This document shows, in pieces, positions 23,364 to 32,051 of a stretch of DNA of 39,688 nucleotides. Below the pieces are notes generated by a model that was not told the origin of the DNA, did not search any database, and saw only the letters and a list, made by a program, of their open reading frames with translations. The position numbers and the translations under genes are program-made. The first letter of the stretch is position 1. Every line of letters begins with the position of its first letter. This DNA is from Desulfobacterales bacterium (GTDB taxonomy: Bacteria; Desulfobacterota; Desulfobacteria; Desulfobacterales; Desulfosalsimonadaceae): positions 1-39,688 of the forward strand of contig JAGYOX010000012.1 in NCBI GenBank assembly GCA_018399235.1, written 5' to 3'.

Positions 23364-24826
23364 GAGTCGACCGAAAGGATCTTATCCGGATCGGGTTTAA
23401 CCAGGCTCACAGCCTCATTTTCGTCAAGCCCTGAAAGGACTTCGATATAATCCGCATTGTGCCTGCCTGTGCCAATCAATGTCTTCTTAAACCATCCGCC
23501 TTTATAAAGGTAACAATATGAATGATCCGTTTCTTTAAATATGGCCTGTACCGGAAGGGTCAATACATTTTTGACATTATCAGCCAGGATAGACACCCGC
23601 GCGGTCATGCCCGGGCGCATGCGTGTATCCTGATCATTAAGCCACACGTTAACACCAAAAAATTTCTCACTGGACCTGGACGCCGGATGCCCGGATGCCA
23701 AAGAACCGATAAAACTGATTCGGCCTTTATAACGCTTATCCGGATAGGCATCAACTGTTACAAGTGCCTTTTGATCGATCGCTATTTTATGTAAATCAAT
23801 CTCGCGCACCCGGGTTTTAACAAGCATTTGAGAAATATCCGGCAAATAAAGAATGGGTTGATTCTGTATGGCCAGATCCCCAACCCTGGGTTTTCGTTTT
23901 TCTCCATTGCGATAGGTTTCATAGAGAATGGCGATACCTGCAAACGGCGCAGTGATAGTCGTTTTTTCAAGATCGGTTTTAGCCTGCCGCAAAGCCTTTT
24001 CAGCTGATGTGAACTTGGCTCTAACCGCTTCAAGATCCGACATAGCCTGTGCAATCCTGGAGGCCCCCAGTTTCTGAATTTGAATCAAATCCTGCTTGGC
24101 CTTCTCCACCTTTGCCATTGCCATTTCTTTAAGCAGGGGAAAAATGTGGTCCCTGTAGGTCTTCAATTTTTCCAATGCAGATTGGTAATTGCCTTGAAAT
24201 TCCGCGAGCTTTTTTCTGGCCGTTTTGATCTCTTCAGGGTAGTTGTAGCCTTGCCGCTTGAGTTCATCAAGATCTTCAAGGTAACGGACGTACTGGTCCT
24301 TTTTATCTTTGGCAGCGTTTACCGCTTCTTCACGCTGCGCAATTTCATGTGGGGCATCGCCTTGAACAAGTTTTTTCAGGTCGAGCCGGGCGATTTTCAG
24401 CTGGAATTCTCCGTTTTTGATTTCACCCGCCACATTGTTTTTTTCCCACTCAAGCATCTGTTCTGAGGCTTTTACAGCGGCAGTCAGAGCGGCGACCTCC
24501 CCCCTCAAGCGCAAAACCTTTTCTTCAAACTGGGTTGAATCCAGCTTTACCAGGAGATCGCCATTATCTACATGGGTACCGTCATCCACCAAATCGATTA
24601 TTTTAACGTCATCACTTCGGATACTGGACGAGACCATATGGGAATGGGCGGCATCAAGCGTACCGATGGTATAGATCTCAATAGGAAACGAACGAATCCG
24701 GCTATAAACAAGCTTCCTATCCGCCCTTTCCGAATCTGCTTCCAGGAAACGCCAGGATATCAAAAATGTGGCCAGCGCAACGGCAACTATAATCAAGCCA
24801 ATTGTTTTAAACCGTTTATAAAACAA
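23360..24826 (-). CDS. HlyD/MacA-type periplasmic adaptor protein
   Basis: The protein has 488 residues. It starts at TTG 24826, overlapping the TolC-type gene by 11 bases, with GGGGAA about eight bases upstream. An N-terminal membrane anchor spans about 9-26. A split lipoyl/biotinyl-like domain flanks a long alpha-hairpin: residues about 105-280 are Lys/Glu/Ala-rich coiled coil, longer than in MacA. It is followed by the TTITAPFAGIAI half-lipoyl segment, a beta-barrel domain with RMRPGMTARVSI, and a membrane-proximal domain ending LSGLDENEAVSL. Such adaptors bridge an inner-membrane transporter to an outer-membrane TolC-like channel. The very long hairpin may set the distance to the channel. 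Confidence 0.9.
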   Translation of the reverse strand: MFYKRFKTIGLIIVAVALATFLISWRFLEADSERADRKLVYSRIRSFPIEIYTIGTLDAAHSHMVSSSIRSDDVKIIDLVDDGTHVDNGDLLVKLDSTQFEEKVLRLRGEVAALTAAVKASEQMLEWEKNNVAGEIKNGEFQLKIARLDLKKLVQGDAPHEIAQREEAVNAAKDKKDQYVRYLEDLDELKRQGYNYPEEIKTARKKLAEFQGNYQSALEKLKTYRDHIFPLLKEMAMAKVEKAKQDLIQIQKLGASRIAQAMSDLEAVRAKFTSAEKALRQAKTDLEKTTITAPFAGIAILYETYRNGEKRKPRVGDLAIQNQPILYLPDISQMLVKTRVREIDLHKIAIDQKALVTVDAYPDKRYKGRISFIGSLASGHPASRSSEKFFGVNVWLNDQDTRMRPGMTARVSILADNVKNVLTLPVQAIFKETDHSYCYLYKGGWFKKTLIGTGRHNADYIEVLSGLDENEAVSLVKPDPDKILSVDS

Positions 24827-26255
24827 AATTCAATTCCCCGTCGCGATCCAGCAGCCTTTCCATTACGGCCTGGAGCCGATACTGATTGACAATATATTCT
24901 ACTTTAACACTTATCAGGTCGGTCTTTGCCCGAAAGAGTTCGGATTCGGCCTCAATCAAATCAAAATTGTCAGCCATTGAGTTTTTGAATTTAATCTGGG
25001 ATAATCTTTTCTTTCCCATGGCCTGTTGAATCTGCTCTTTTTTGATCTGGATGCGCGTCTTCCAGTTCTCAAGAATTTCGAATTGGTTGCGCACCTCGGA
25101 AATGATTCGGTCCTTCTGGGCTCGGAGGCGTAATTCAGCATTCTCCACATCCAGCATACATTGACGATAACGAATTTTTTCTCTTGTCCGGGCCCAGTCC
25201 GTTGAACTGACAAGATTGACCTGCCACCTTTCCTCAAGGTCATCAACGCTGAAATCGATATCGTAGTCTTCGTCCAGCCGTTCATAGTCCAAAACCAAGT
25301 CCAGTTGAGGCTTAAGATTATGTTCGGCAACCATCGCCCGGCGCCTGGCTTCCCCCACCGCATCATTCGCCTGGATAATTTCCGTCCGGCTTTTTAAAGC
25401 CGCTTCAATAGCCTTATACAGACCTATTGAAACCGGTTTATAATTAAATGACGCCATTACATCAAGCGGCTGATCCAATGGAAGTGCAAGAAGACGCTTT
25501 AAAGCGTTCTTATTTTCCGTTAGGCTGCTTTTTAGGGCCGAAAGGCTATCCTGTATATCTTTTAATCGAATCAAGGCCCGGTAGACATCCATCGTCGTTG
25601 CTAGCTCCGCCGTCCTTTTTATCCGAGCGGTCTCGGCATGCGCCTCCATAACACGGACCTGATCTTCAAGCAGCCGGATTATCTCTTTTTTTTCGATAAT
25701 ACGATAAATTATTGTAATGGTTTGGATCACAGTATCGACTCTAGCCAGGTGCAGGCTGCGTTCTGAGGTTCTCAAGGAGTAGGCTGATTGATTGATAGCG
25801 TCTTTGTTAACCGTTTTTCCCCATCCCTTCAAAAGAGGAATCTGAACCGACATATCAACAAGACCGGTACTTGACTCATTGGAACGCGATATTGAAGGTT
25901 CCACTTGCATACGAATGCCGGAATAAAATTCTTTTTCAAACATCATGCCGGCCCCCAAAAGCTCATCACTGTCAGCCGCACCGATATTGGCCGACGGGTT
26001 GAACTTGAGGTCAAAATCAGATCGCGCCCCATCAATGGACAACCGGTCCCCCGAAACCGTATTGGCAACCGCAATAAGGTTTCTGTTTGATTGAAGCGCC
26101 AGAGAAACCGCCTCCTCAAGGCTGAGTCTGAGTGCAGCGCGACCCTGAGCCGAATTTTCCGCGCCCTGACCCGGTCCGGTTATAATGAATATCAACAGGA
26201 AAACTATTGGAAAAATGCTTATCCGTTTTTTTTCACTGATACTCATCTTCATCAA
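24816..26255 (-). CDS. TolC-family outer-membrane channel protein
   Basis: The protein has 479 residues with a signal peptide (basic start, IFPIVFLLIFIITG, cleavage near GQGAE). Two repeats of the TolC fold are visible. The first opens LRLSLEEAVSLALQSNRNLI and the second opens near YKAIEAALKSRTEIIQANDAVGEA, each with long amphipathic helices such as SLHLARVDTVIQTITIIYRIIEKKEII. The final part, FDLIEAESELFRAKTDLISVKVEYIVNQYRL, is typical of the family. It forms the outer-membrane exit duct for the adaptor and ABC pair encoded downstream on the same strand. Confidence 0.9.
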   Translation of the reverse strand: MMKMSISEKKRISIFPIVFLLIFIITGPGQGAENSAQGRAALRLSLEEAVSLALQSNRNLIAVANTVSGDRLSIDGARSDFDLKFNPSANIGAADSDELLGAGMMFEKEFYSGIRMQVEPSISRSNESSTGLVDMSVQIPLLKGWGKTVNKDAINQSAYSLRTSERSLHLARVDTVIQTITIIYRIIEKKEIIRLLEDQVRVMEAHAETARIKRTAELATTMDVYRALIRLKDIQDSLSALKSSLTENKNALKRLLALPLDQPLDVMASFNYKPVSIGLYKAIEAALKSRTEIIQANDAVGEARRRAMVAEHNLKPQLDLVLDYERLDEDYDIDFSVDDLEERWQVNLVSSTDWARTREKIRYRQCMLDVENAELRLRAQKDRIISEVRNQFEILENWKTRIQIKKEQIQQAMGKKRLSQIKFKNSMADNFDLIEAESELFRAKTDLISVKVEYIVNQYRLQAVMERLLDRDGELNFVL

Positions 26256-26279
26256 GCCATCAGTTTGCGCAGATTATCA

Positions 26280-26966
26280 TTATTCGGTCGTCTTGATGGG
26301 TGCCGCCTGATCCAGCAGATCCTCTTCTACAGCCTGAACCGGGCCGTCAGGAAGGGTTTTCAACATCTCCTGTGCCAGCCAGGCGATTCGCTGCTTCCTT
26401 GAACCGGTTTCATGGGCGACAAAATTAAAAAGCAAATTGACCGGATCTGCATGCCACTGTCGATGGGCGGCTCTCCATTGTTCGGTAGACCAAAGGGGTT
26501 TTCCGCTTTTGCAATGCAATAACTGAAGAGAAATTGAAACCACCAGAGCATCATAAACGCCCGAGTGAATGGTGCCAGACTGATCCACACGCCCCCTCAT
26601 TACCGCGTCACACTGAAGCATTTTTCCCAACCGCTCGGGGGATATACCGGCAAGCTGTCCCGCTGTCTGAACACCCAGTTTATCCATAACCGCACGGACC
26701 TCTTCTACAGCGATCTTCATATAGCCTTTCGCCGAGAGCCGGGCATATACCTCCTCGTATAAAACTTTTTCCATGCCGGGCTCCAAGGATAAGTTCTCCA
26801 TGGGCAGGACGGCAATCCTTGTCGGGGCGTATTGAGAAAAATCTTCGGCCAGCCACCAGGTTTCCCCGCTTTCGATATCCTTTTGCGATTCCGCCTGGGT
26901 ATGGCTGGCACATGCCAAAAGCGATAGAAAAAGCGGAAATATAATAAGTAAAAGAGTTGAACGCAT
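26280..26966 (-). CDS. DUF799/GNA1162-like lipoprotein
   Basis: The protein has 228 residues. The signal peptide ends in the lipobox LLAC (16-19), giving a lipid-anchored periplasmic protein. The mature part opens with YAPTRIAVLPMENLSLEPGMEKVLYEEVYARLSAKGY and contains CDAVMRGRVDQSG, matching the GNA1162 (DUF799) family, structurally related to TolB-N/CsgG proteins. In Neisseria and others, DUF799 proteins are encoded with a CsgG-like protein and a small DUF4810 lipoprotein. Here the CsgG-like gene is immediately upstream (19 bases), and no DUF4810 gene fits between. The exact function is unknown; an accessory role in export or envelope assembly is likely. Confidence 0.78.
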   Translation of the reverse strand: MRSTLLLIIFPLFLSLLACASHTQAESQKDIESGETWWLAEDFSQYAPTRIAVLPMENLSLEPGMEKVLYEEVYARLSAKGYMKIAVEEVRAVMDKLGVQTAGQLAGISPERLGKMLQCDAVMRGRVDQSGTIHSGVYDALVVSISLQLLHCKSGKPLWSTEQWRAAHRQWHADPVNLLFNFVAHETGSRKQRIAWLAQEMLKTLPDGPVQAVEEDLLDQAAPIKTTE

Positions 26967-26985
26967 GGGTAATAAAATCTACAAT

Positions 26986-27690
26986 TCAATGCCTTTTTTC
27001 AGAAAAACTCTCAATCAATTCAAACAATGCCTTATTAATAGCTACTGATAAAGCTTGATCCGCCGCATGGGCGTCCCAGGAACCCGTCTGGCCGCCAGAA
27101 AGTCCGCCTTCATATTTCTGTCTAATCATGTGCGAGCCCTTGCCGGTGCTAAGATATTCGCCGGATTTGGCATCCTGCAGCAAAAGGTCCACCCGGATGG
27201 TGGTATCTATCCATTTAGCTTTTGAGAAAGCACTCACTTCGGAATGCTGGTTCACATCAAAATAGGTAATGGCACCGGAAACAAAATATTCACATAAAAG
27301 AATTCTCTGTGCCCTTTTCAAATTTTCCGGGCTCTTGACAAGACTGGCATGGCTTAAAGTATCCCAGTCAAAAAGCTGCTTCATTTTCTCCCATTCCACC
27401 ACCCGGAAATAGTTCGCCCGTAAAAGCGAGGAAGCCAGCATCTGGGAGGACGTATCCCAGAGTTTATCCGCCGAATAGGTGCTTCTGTTCTCAAATCCGG
27501 CCACTGCAATCAGCTCTTTTTTCTCGGGCGGCTCCGGCAGCTGGCGCCAGTCTATCTCCGAATCCCCGGAAAGAGAAGCCTGGCTACTCTTATCCAACTG
27601 ATCCGAATGGGTTGAACAAGAACAGAATAGCGTAATTAGCGACAGTACAAAAAATCCGATGACAAACCGCGTTTTGAATCGCCGTTTCAC
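26986..27690 (-). CDS. CsgG-family lipoprotein
   Basis: The protein has 234 residues. GTG 27690 is preceded by GGGGGG at a good distance. A signal peptide with a possible lipobox (LFCSC, C25) leads to a CsgG-like domain starting LIAVAGFENRSTYSADKLWDTSSQMLASSLLRANYFRVVEWEKM. It has AQRILLCEYFVSGAITYFD in the centre, and DTTIRVDLLLQDAKSGEYLSTGKGS followed by an Ala-rich C-terminal helix. In CsgG the protein makes a nonameric outer-membrane pore for curli subunits. No CsgA, CsgB or CsgE homologues are visible here, so export of another substrate or a structural role is possible. Confidence 0.82.
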   Translation of the reverse strand: MKRRFKTRFVIGFFVLSLITLFCSCSTHSDQLDKSSQASLSGDSEIDWRQLPEPPEKKELIAVAGFENRSTYSADKLWDTSSQMLASSLLRANYFRVVEWEKMKQLFDWDTLSHASLVKSPENLKRAQRILLCEYFVSGAITYFDVNQHSEVSAFSKAKWIDTTIRVDLLLQDAKSGEYLSTGKGSHMIRQKYEGGLSGGQTGSWDAHAADQALSVAINKALFELIESFSEKRH

Positions 27691-27734
27691 AGCTTTCCCC
27701 CCTTCTTGTATTTGGGCTGCCCTGCCCGGTTATT

Positions 27735-27763
27735 TAGTGTCAATCCATTCATGATCGACACTA
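27735..27763. promoter_or_regulatory. Inverted repeat between the caspase-like and CsgG-like genes
   Basis: TAGTGTC (27735-27741) and GACACTA (27757-27763) flank 15 bases. The right arm overlaps the caspase-like gene's stop codon. It could be an operator for the csgG-to-permease transcript or a 3' hairpin. No T run follows on the minus strand. Confidence 0.3.
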
Positions 27764-29809
27764 GTTATTGGTCATCACCAACGGCATATCCGTTCCGCTG
27801 ACTCTTAAATAAGGATGCTGGCTTCCATTTGTCAGTCGGGGTACCGTCCTTGAGACATACTGGAATAATTCGTTTAGGGTAACAACGGAATCCCCGTCAT
27901 AGTTGGCCTCACCCTGCATCCCGGTGATCAATGCATGGGTAAATACGCCATGGCCCGTTTCAGAGCCCTTAATTCTAAACTGTTCACCTTCCATGGACGC
28001 TTCCCCACCTTTTGAAGCGGATAAAATATACAAGCCTGAGGCTTCCTGCAGGGTTTCAGCCAGATTCTCCGAGGACATGCTCGACCTTAATCCGATCTCC
28101 ATGGCGCCGGAATGACAGGTATCCATAGTGATAATTACTTTATTGACGTTTTTGGCAAGAATGTTGACGGCTTCTTCAAAATCCGACATTCGCAGGCCCC
28201 TGGATACGATTGTATCGTAATCGGCATTTGATGGAACAAAATAATAGGAGCCGGTCTGCCTGTGCTTAATACCATGGCCGGCTATAAATATAAAAACAAC
28301 ATCATTTGGACCGGCCTTGCCCAGATGAGAGGCCATGCTTTCAATTATAGAATCCCGGGTGACATTTCTGTCAGTAAGCAGCTTGAAATTAACTTCGGAA
28401 AACAAACGGCCGCTCTGGGTTTTAAAAAAACGGGCCATGGCTTTGACATCGTCGGCCGCATATTCTAAATCCATAATGCTGCTGCTGTATTCCGAGACGC
28501 CGATGCCCAGACCCCATAAAACCGGTGCATTCTCACCGGAATGGGCAGAGCCTTCGTCGACCCCGGAAACTGTGCCACGCTGCCCTTCCTCTACCCAAAA
28601 CTGCTTTTTAGCGACATTCCCAAAAATATCCGCAGAGACAATTTCAATTTGCGTCTGCTTGCTGGAAAGACCGATATCAGAATTGAAATTCCCCCTTTCA
28701 TCGATTGATACCGGCTGGCCGTTTATATGAATATATTGTACTTCACTGTCGTCCTTGACAATTCCCTTTATAGTCAACCGTGACGCCAGATCTTTGACAA
28801 CAGTGGTAAATCCCCGCGTAATCAATGGTTCGGTGATATGAATGTCCGGCGGGGTTTTATCATCCGGCAGGGTCAAGGTCACTTCCTTCCTAACCGACCT
28901 GCCATTGTTGCTCATGGCGGCCAACTCAAAACGGTTGTCCCCGGGATCAAGCATAATGCCGTATGTAAATTCCCCGTCGGCATTTAGGCTAACCGGTTCT
29001 TTGTTTATCTTAAAATGTTTGATGCCGGAGCCCGTGTTATCGATAACGATCCCCTCCATGTCAACGGCGCGCTCCTTCTGGGCAATTGTAAACCCTCGCC
29101 CCAGCGGCGGATTGATAATCACGATCTGGGGAGAGCCTCTTTTTTCGGAGCCGGTATCATCAGTCGTTACTTCCGGCGCCCCCAATCGCTTCTTAAGTCC
29201 AGCAAGCTGATTCGCCTGTTTATCCGGTACGGCCCTGGGAAGTTTATCCGCCAGCTGTTGAGAAATTTGGGCAGCCATTTGGTTCAATGTATTGGTGAAA
29301 AGCTTTTTCGGAGACTTGCCGACATCGGTATAGCTCGCCGTATCAAGGTGCAGTACTTCGGCAGAGATCGTGTCATAGAGCTTATAACTGATCGTTGTGA
29401 CAACTCTTTTGAGTTCCATCCCAACAACCGCCTCTTCTGTCACCTCTGCATCCATAAAACCGTTTAGAATGAAATGGGCGGAGTTGACAATGGCGGCTTT
29501 GCGAATCTCTTTCAAATTGCCTTCAGAGGCTTTTCTAATTTCAGAAGCGGACATTTTACCGGTAGGGACAACATCAGGGGCAGTTATTACCTGAAACCCT
29601 TTTCCCTGTAATGCCTCTGCCAGCTGGTTCTCGGCAGGTATCAGCCGCTTGTCAAATAATGCATGGGCTTCTCCGGCAGAAAGGGCGGCTGCATTTTCAG
29701 GGCTTATAAAAACAATTATTTTCGCATCTGTTTTCCCAAAGCCCACGGATGCCCAAGCGATGAATAGGATACATATCGCAATCACTGAAACAATTTTTTT
29801 TGGTTTCAT
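27761..29809 (-). CDS. Exported caspase-fold (peptidase C14/orthocaspase) protein
   Basis: The protein has 682 residues. Residues 1-25 form a signal peptide (VIAICILFIAWASVGFG). Residues 30-195 resemble a CsgG/TolB-like alpha/beta region (SAHFILNGFMDAEVTEE). Residues 225-410 hold two Ig-like repeats, each beginning with a P-P/I-x-GRGFT or TRGFT segment and carrying a GIVxDxS...I..NG/K.PVS..ADGEF pattern. Residues 430-680 are a caspase-type domain with catalytic H512 in FIAGHGIKH and C565 in TMDTCHSG. There is an acidic loop GEANYDGDSVVTLNELF near the end. A caspase domain behind a signal peptide is expected in the periplasm or on the surface. Substrate preference (Arg/Lys or Asp) cannot be read from the sequence. 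Confidence 0.85.
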   Translation of the reverse strand: MKPKKIVSVIAICILFIAWASVGFGKTDAKIIVFISPENAAALSAGEAHALFDKRLIPAENQLAEALQGKGFQVITAPDVVPTGKMSASEIRKASEGNLKEIRKAAIVNSAHFILNGFMDAEVTEEAVVGMELKRVVTTISYKLYDTISAEVLHLDTASYTDVGKSPKKLFTNTLNQMAAQISQQLADKLPRAVPDKQANQLAGLKKRLGAPEVTTDDTGSEKRGSPQIVIINPPLGRGFTIAQKERAVDMEGIVIDNTGSGIKHFKINKEPVSLNADGEFTYGIMLDPGDNRFELAAMSNNGRSVRKEVTLTLPDDKTPPDIHITEPLITRGFTTVVKDLASRLTIKGIVKDDSEVQYIHINGQPVSIDERGNFNSDIGLSSKQTQIEIVSADIFGNVAKKQFWVEEGQRGTVSGVDEGSAHSGENAPVLWGLGIGVSEYSSSIMDLEYAADDVKAMARFFKTQSGRLFSEVNFKLLTDRNVTRDSIIESMASHLGKAGPNDVVFIFIAGHGIKHRQTGSYYFVPSNADYDTIVSRGLRMSDFEEAVNILAKNVNKVIITMDTCHSGAMEIGLRSSMSSENLAETLQEASGLYILSASKGGEASMEGEQFRIKGSETGHGVFTHALITGMQGEANYDGDSVVTLNELFQYVSRTVPRLTNGSQHPYLRVSGTDMPLVMTNN

Positions 29810-29846
29810 ATGCCCATCCTGAGTCTTATCGAGTTAAATAAAAATC

Positions 29847-29917
29847 TTGATGGCTTCGCAAATAGTCCAGTATGCTGTTTTACGCTGACTCCCAAAAATA
29901 TTTTACGAAACCGTCAA
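29847..29917. repeat. Inverted repeat, copy B of the TTGATGGCTTYGYAAA family
   Basis: TTGATGGCTTCGCAAA (29847-29862) and TTTACGAAACCGTCAA (29902-29917) are imperfect inverted arms (13 of 16 paired). The left arm resembles 1596-1615. The element fills most of the 134-base gap between the caspase-like gene start and the PKD/DUF1566 gene stop. Confidence 0.5.
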
Positions 29918-29943
29918 ATCTAACAGAAAATCGAAGGTTGCGG

Positions 29944-31941
29944 TTACTCCCCGCCGCGGACCGCCCGGACATAAAGTAATTGTTCTTGCTTCGTGTATGA
30001 AGATCCATAACCTGAATAAAAACTGACTCCATATGCAGCGCCGGTATAATTCGCCGTAGTAGTTGAGGACCAGTATCGGGGGGTGTAATTAGAATCCGGG
30101 AGATCAAACACAGTTGTATCAATCGAAGGATTATATTGATCATAGGCCACCAGCGTATGCAGTTCATGCCGATTGGGAAGGCGCCAGTCGGAATATCCCC
30201 CCAGTTTAAGGGCTTCACAATAGACCAGGGCCTCTTCCCAGGTCCTTTCAGTTTGTGTGGCCCCTTGCTGCCACATCAAGCCGGTCGACGTATCCGTTAC
30301 CGTGCCGTCGCCGTTGTCGACGAATCTTCCAAAATTCAACTCCGGACCGCGGACGGCTCTCACATAATAGGTCGTGCCCTCATAGCCTGCGGCATCGCCC
30401 CATTTAAAATCAATAACCCACGGCCACTCAAGGCTTGGCGCCTTCAGAGTGGCAGACCAGTACCAGGGCTCTTCGGTTTCTGGAATATTAGGAAAATATT
30501 CCGTATTAACGGCCGGATCATAGCTGTCGGCATTGATAATCGTATAAAACTCCATAATACTTGGCAGGCGCCAGTCACTGAATCCGCCAAAACCCGTTTC
30601 ATTCAGTCGATTGACAAACTCCCCCTTTGCATCCGCCCAAGTGTAGGTATCCGTATGATTGTTAATGGAACCGTCCGTAGTTTTAACCTCCCAGACCAGT
30701 CCCGTTACATTGTCCCCCACCAAAGCCCACGAAACGGCATTGTCTGAGAGTTCCATCCCGTTTTCATCAAGTTTTGTATATGACGGCGGATTGATGGTAT
30801 AGGAGGCATCCTGACCATAAAACGGCTTACCGGAGGATGGGCAGGGTATCTCTCCTTTGTTGTCATAGCATTTGGCCTGACCGGTATCCGGCAGCTTTGG
30901 GACGATCACGGTAATGGATACAGAATCCGTGCCGGTACCCCCATAGCTGTCTGTTACCGTCAGCGTGATTTCATGAACACCTGCAGTCAAACCAGTGGCA
31001 ACAAATGACACCCCGGAGCCGATGGCACCGTCAATATCGGAGGTCCATGTCAGGGAGGACTGACTGGTAATCTGTCCATCTTCTGAATCTGTTGCAGCGC
31101 CTTCAAAATAAATATTATCATTATTGCTATGTTGACTGCCGTCAAAAGGCCGAATAATGGTTGCCGACGGCAGAGAGTTAATCGTTATCGATATCGTGGC
31201 GCTGCCCGTTTTTCCATCGCTGTCTGTTGCTGTCAGGGAAATGGTATGCGTTCCCGGAGAAAAATCGGAAAAGGTCACGGAAGCCCCTGTTCCGAACTGG
31301 CCATTGATGTCTGAACTCCAGACCAGCGCGCTTCCGGTCAAATCCCCATCCTCTCCGTCTGATGCACTTCCCGTAAATGTAATCCCCTCTCCAATCGTAT
31401 AAAGGCCGTTATCCGGTGGCTCACTGATGACAGCTATGGGGGAGGAGGTAATGTCTGCCATTTCAATCACGCCGACTTCGTTAAAGCCTGTTTCTATAAC
31501 AACACCGGATTTTTCCCCGTGATAGCGTTCCTTTCCATCTTCGTCCAAACCGGAAACAATGAAATGACGATCAGAGCCAACGGGAATGCCTTCAATGACC
31601 CCTTCCCCAAGTTCACAGTCAAATGTCTCCGAAGCCAGAAATTCCTCCTGATTATCTCTTACCTCGACAGAAACAGTAACAACACCTCTATCTTCACATT
31701 CATTTGAAAGATCAGCCTGTATCGATCGCTCATTCGACCCCGATACCAGCCGTTTAATGCCGCCGTCTGTATCTGCTGCAGCGTCAGCAGTGCTTTTTTC
31801 ATCCGGCCATTGCACTTGAATCGAAGCGGTGCCGGTAACGTCAGAACCGGAATGTTCAGAAGAGGAGGAGGATTCACTGCAGCCGGACATTGGGAAAATA
31901 ACCATAGAGACCAGCAAAAAAAGAAGTAAATAAAATTTCAT
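29944..31941 (-). CDS. Surface lipoprotein with PKD/Ig-like and two DUF1566 (Lcl C-terminal) domains
   Basis: The protein has 665 residues from ATG 31941, with GAGG upstream; the TTG two codons earlier lacks merit. The lipobox FPMSGC places the lipid on C21, followed by a Ser-rich tether. Residues about 40-165 are a beta-rich domain. Residues 165-345 hold two PKD-like modules with SDGEDG and TDSEDG loops and GTHTISLTATDSDGKTG / GVHEITLTVTDSYGGTG strands. Residues 350-665 hold two DUF1566/Lcl domains, each with a DWRLPSIMEF / DWRLPNRHEL core, YWSAT / YWSST and a terminal YYVRAVRG / LYVRAVRG strand. This C-type-lectin-like fold is used for binding or display. Ligand unknown. Some members are targets of diversity-generating retroelements, but no template repeat or reverse transcriptase is seen here. 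Confidence 0.85.
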   Translation of the reverse strand: MKFYLLLFLLVSMVIFPMSGCSESSSSSEHSGSDVTGTASIQVQWPDEKSTADAAADTDGGIKRLVSGSNERSIQADLSNECEDRGVVTVSVEVRDNQEEFLASETFDCELGEGVIEGIPVGSDRHFIVSGLDEDGKERYHGEKSGVVIETGFNEVGVIEMADITSSPIAVISEPPDNGLYTIGEGITFTGSASDGEDGDLTGSALVWSSDINGQFGTGASVTFSDFSPGTHTISLTATDSDGKTGSATISITINSLPSATIIRPFDGSQHSNNDNIYFEGAATDSEDGQITSQSSLTWTSDIDGAIGSGVSFVATGLTAGVHEITLTVTDSYGGTGTDSVSITVIVPKLPDTGQAKCYDNKGEIPCPSSGKPFYGQDASYTINPPSYTKLDENGMELSDNAVSWALVGDNVTGLVWEVKTTDGSINNHTDTYTWADAKGEFVNRLNETGFGGFSDWRLPSIMEFYTIINADSYDPAVNTEYFPNIPETEEPWYWSATLKAPSLEWPWVIDFKWGDAAGYEGTTYYVRAVRGPELNFGRFVDNGDGTVTDTSTGLMWQQGATQTERTWEEALVYCEALKLGGYSDWRLPNRHELHTLVAYDQYNPSIDTTVFDLPDSNYTPRYWSSTTTANYTGAAYGVSFYSGYGSSYTKQEQLLYVRAVRGGE

Positions 31942-32051
31942 AGGCAAATCCTCACATATAATGGTTAATGAGTATGGGTTTCAGCCATTTCTTGTATGGT
32001 TTTTTTACCGGCAACATCTGTTGTATCAGATAAAATCACCGAGTTGACAAA

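Noticed and set aside
26986-27690. Curli secretion system
   Set aside because: Only a CsgG-family lipoprotein is present; no curlin repeats, CsgE, CsgF or CsgB-like genes are visible.
29944-30150. Diversity-generating retroelement variable region at the end of the DUF1566 lipoprotein
   Set aside because: The C-type-lectin-like ending fits known targets, but no reverse transcriptase, accessory gene or template repeat is visible in the window.
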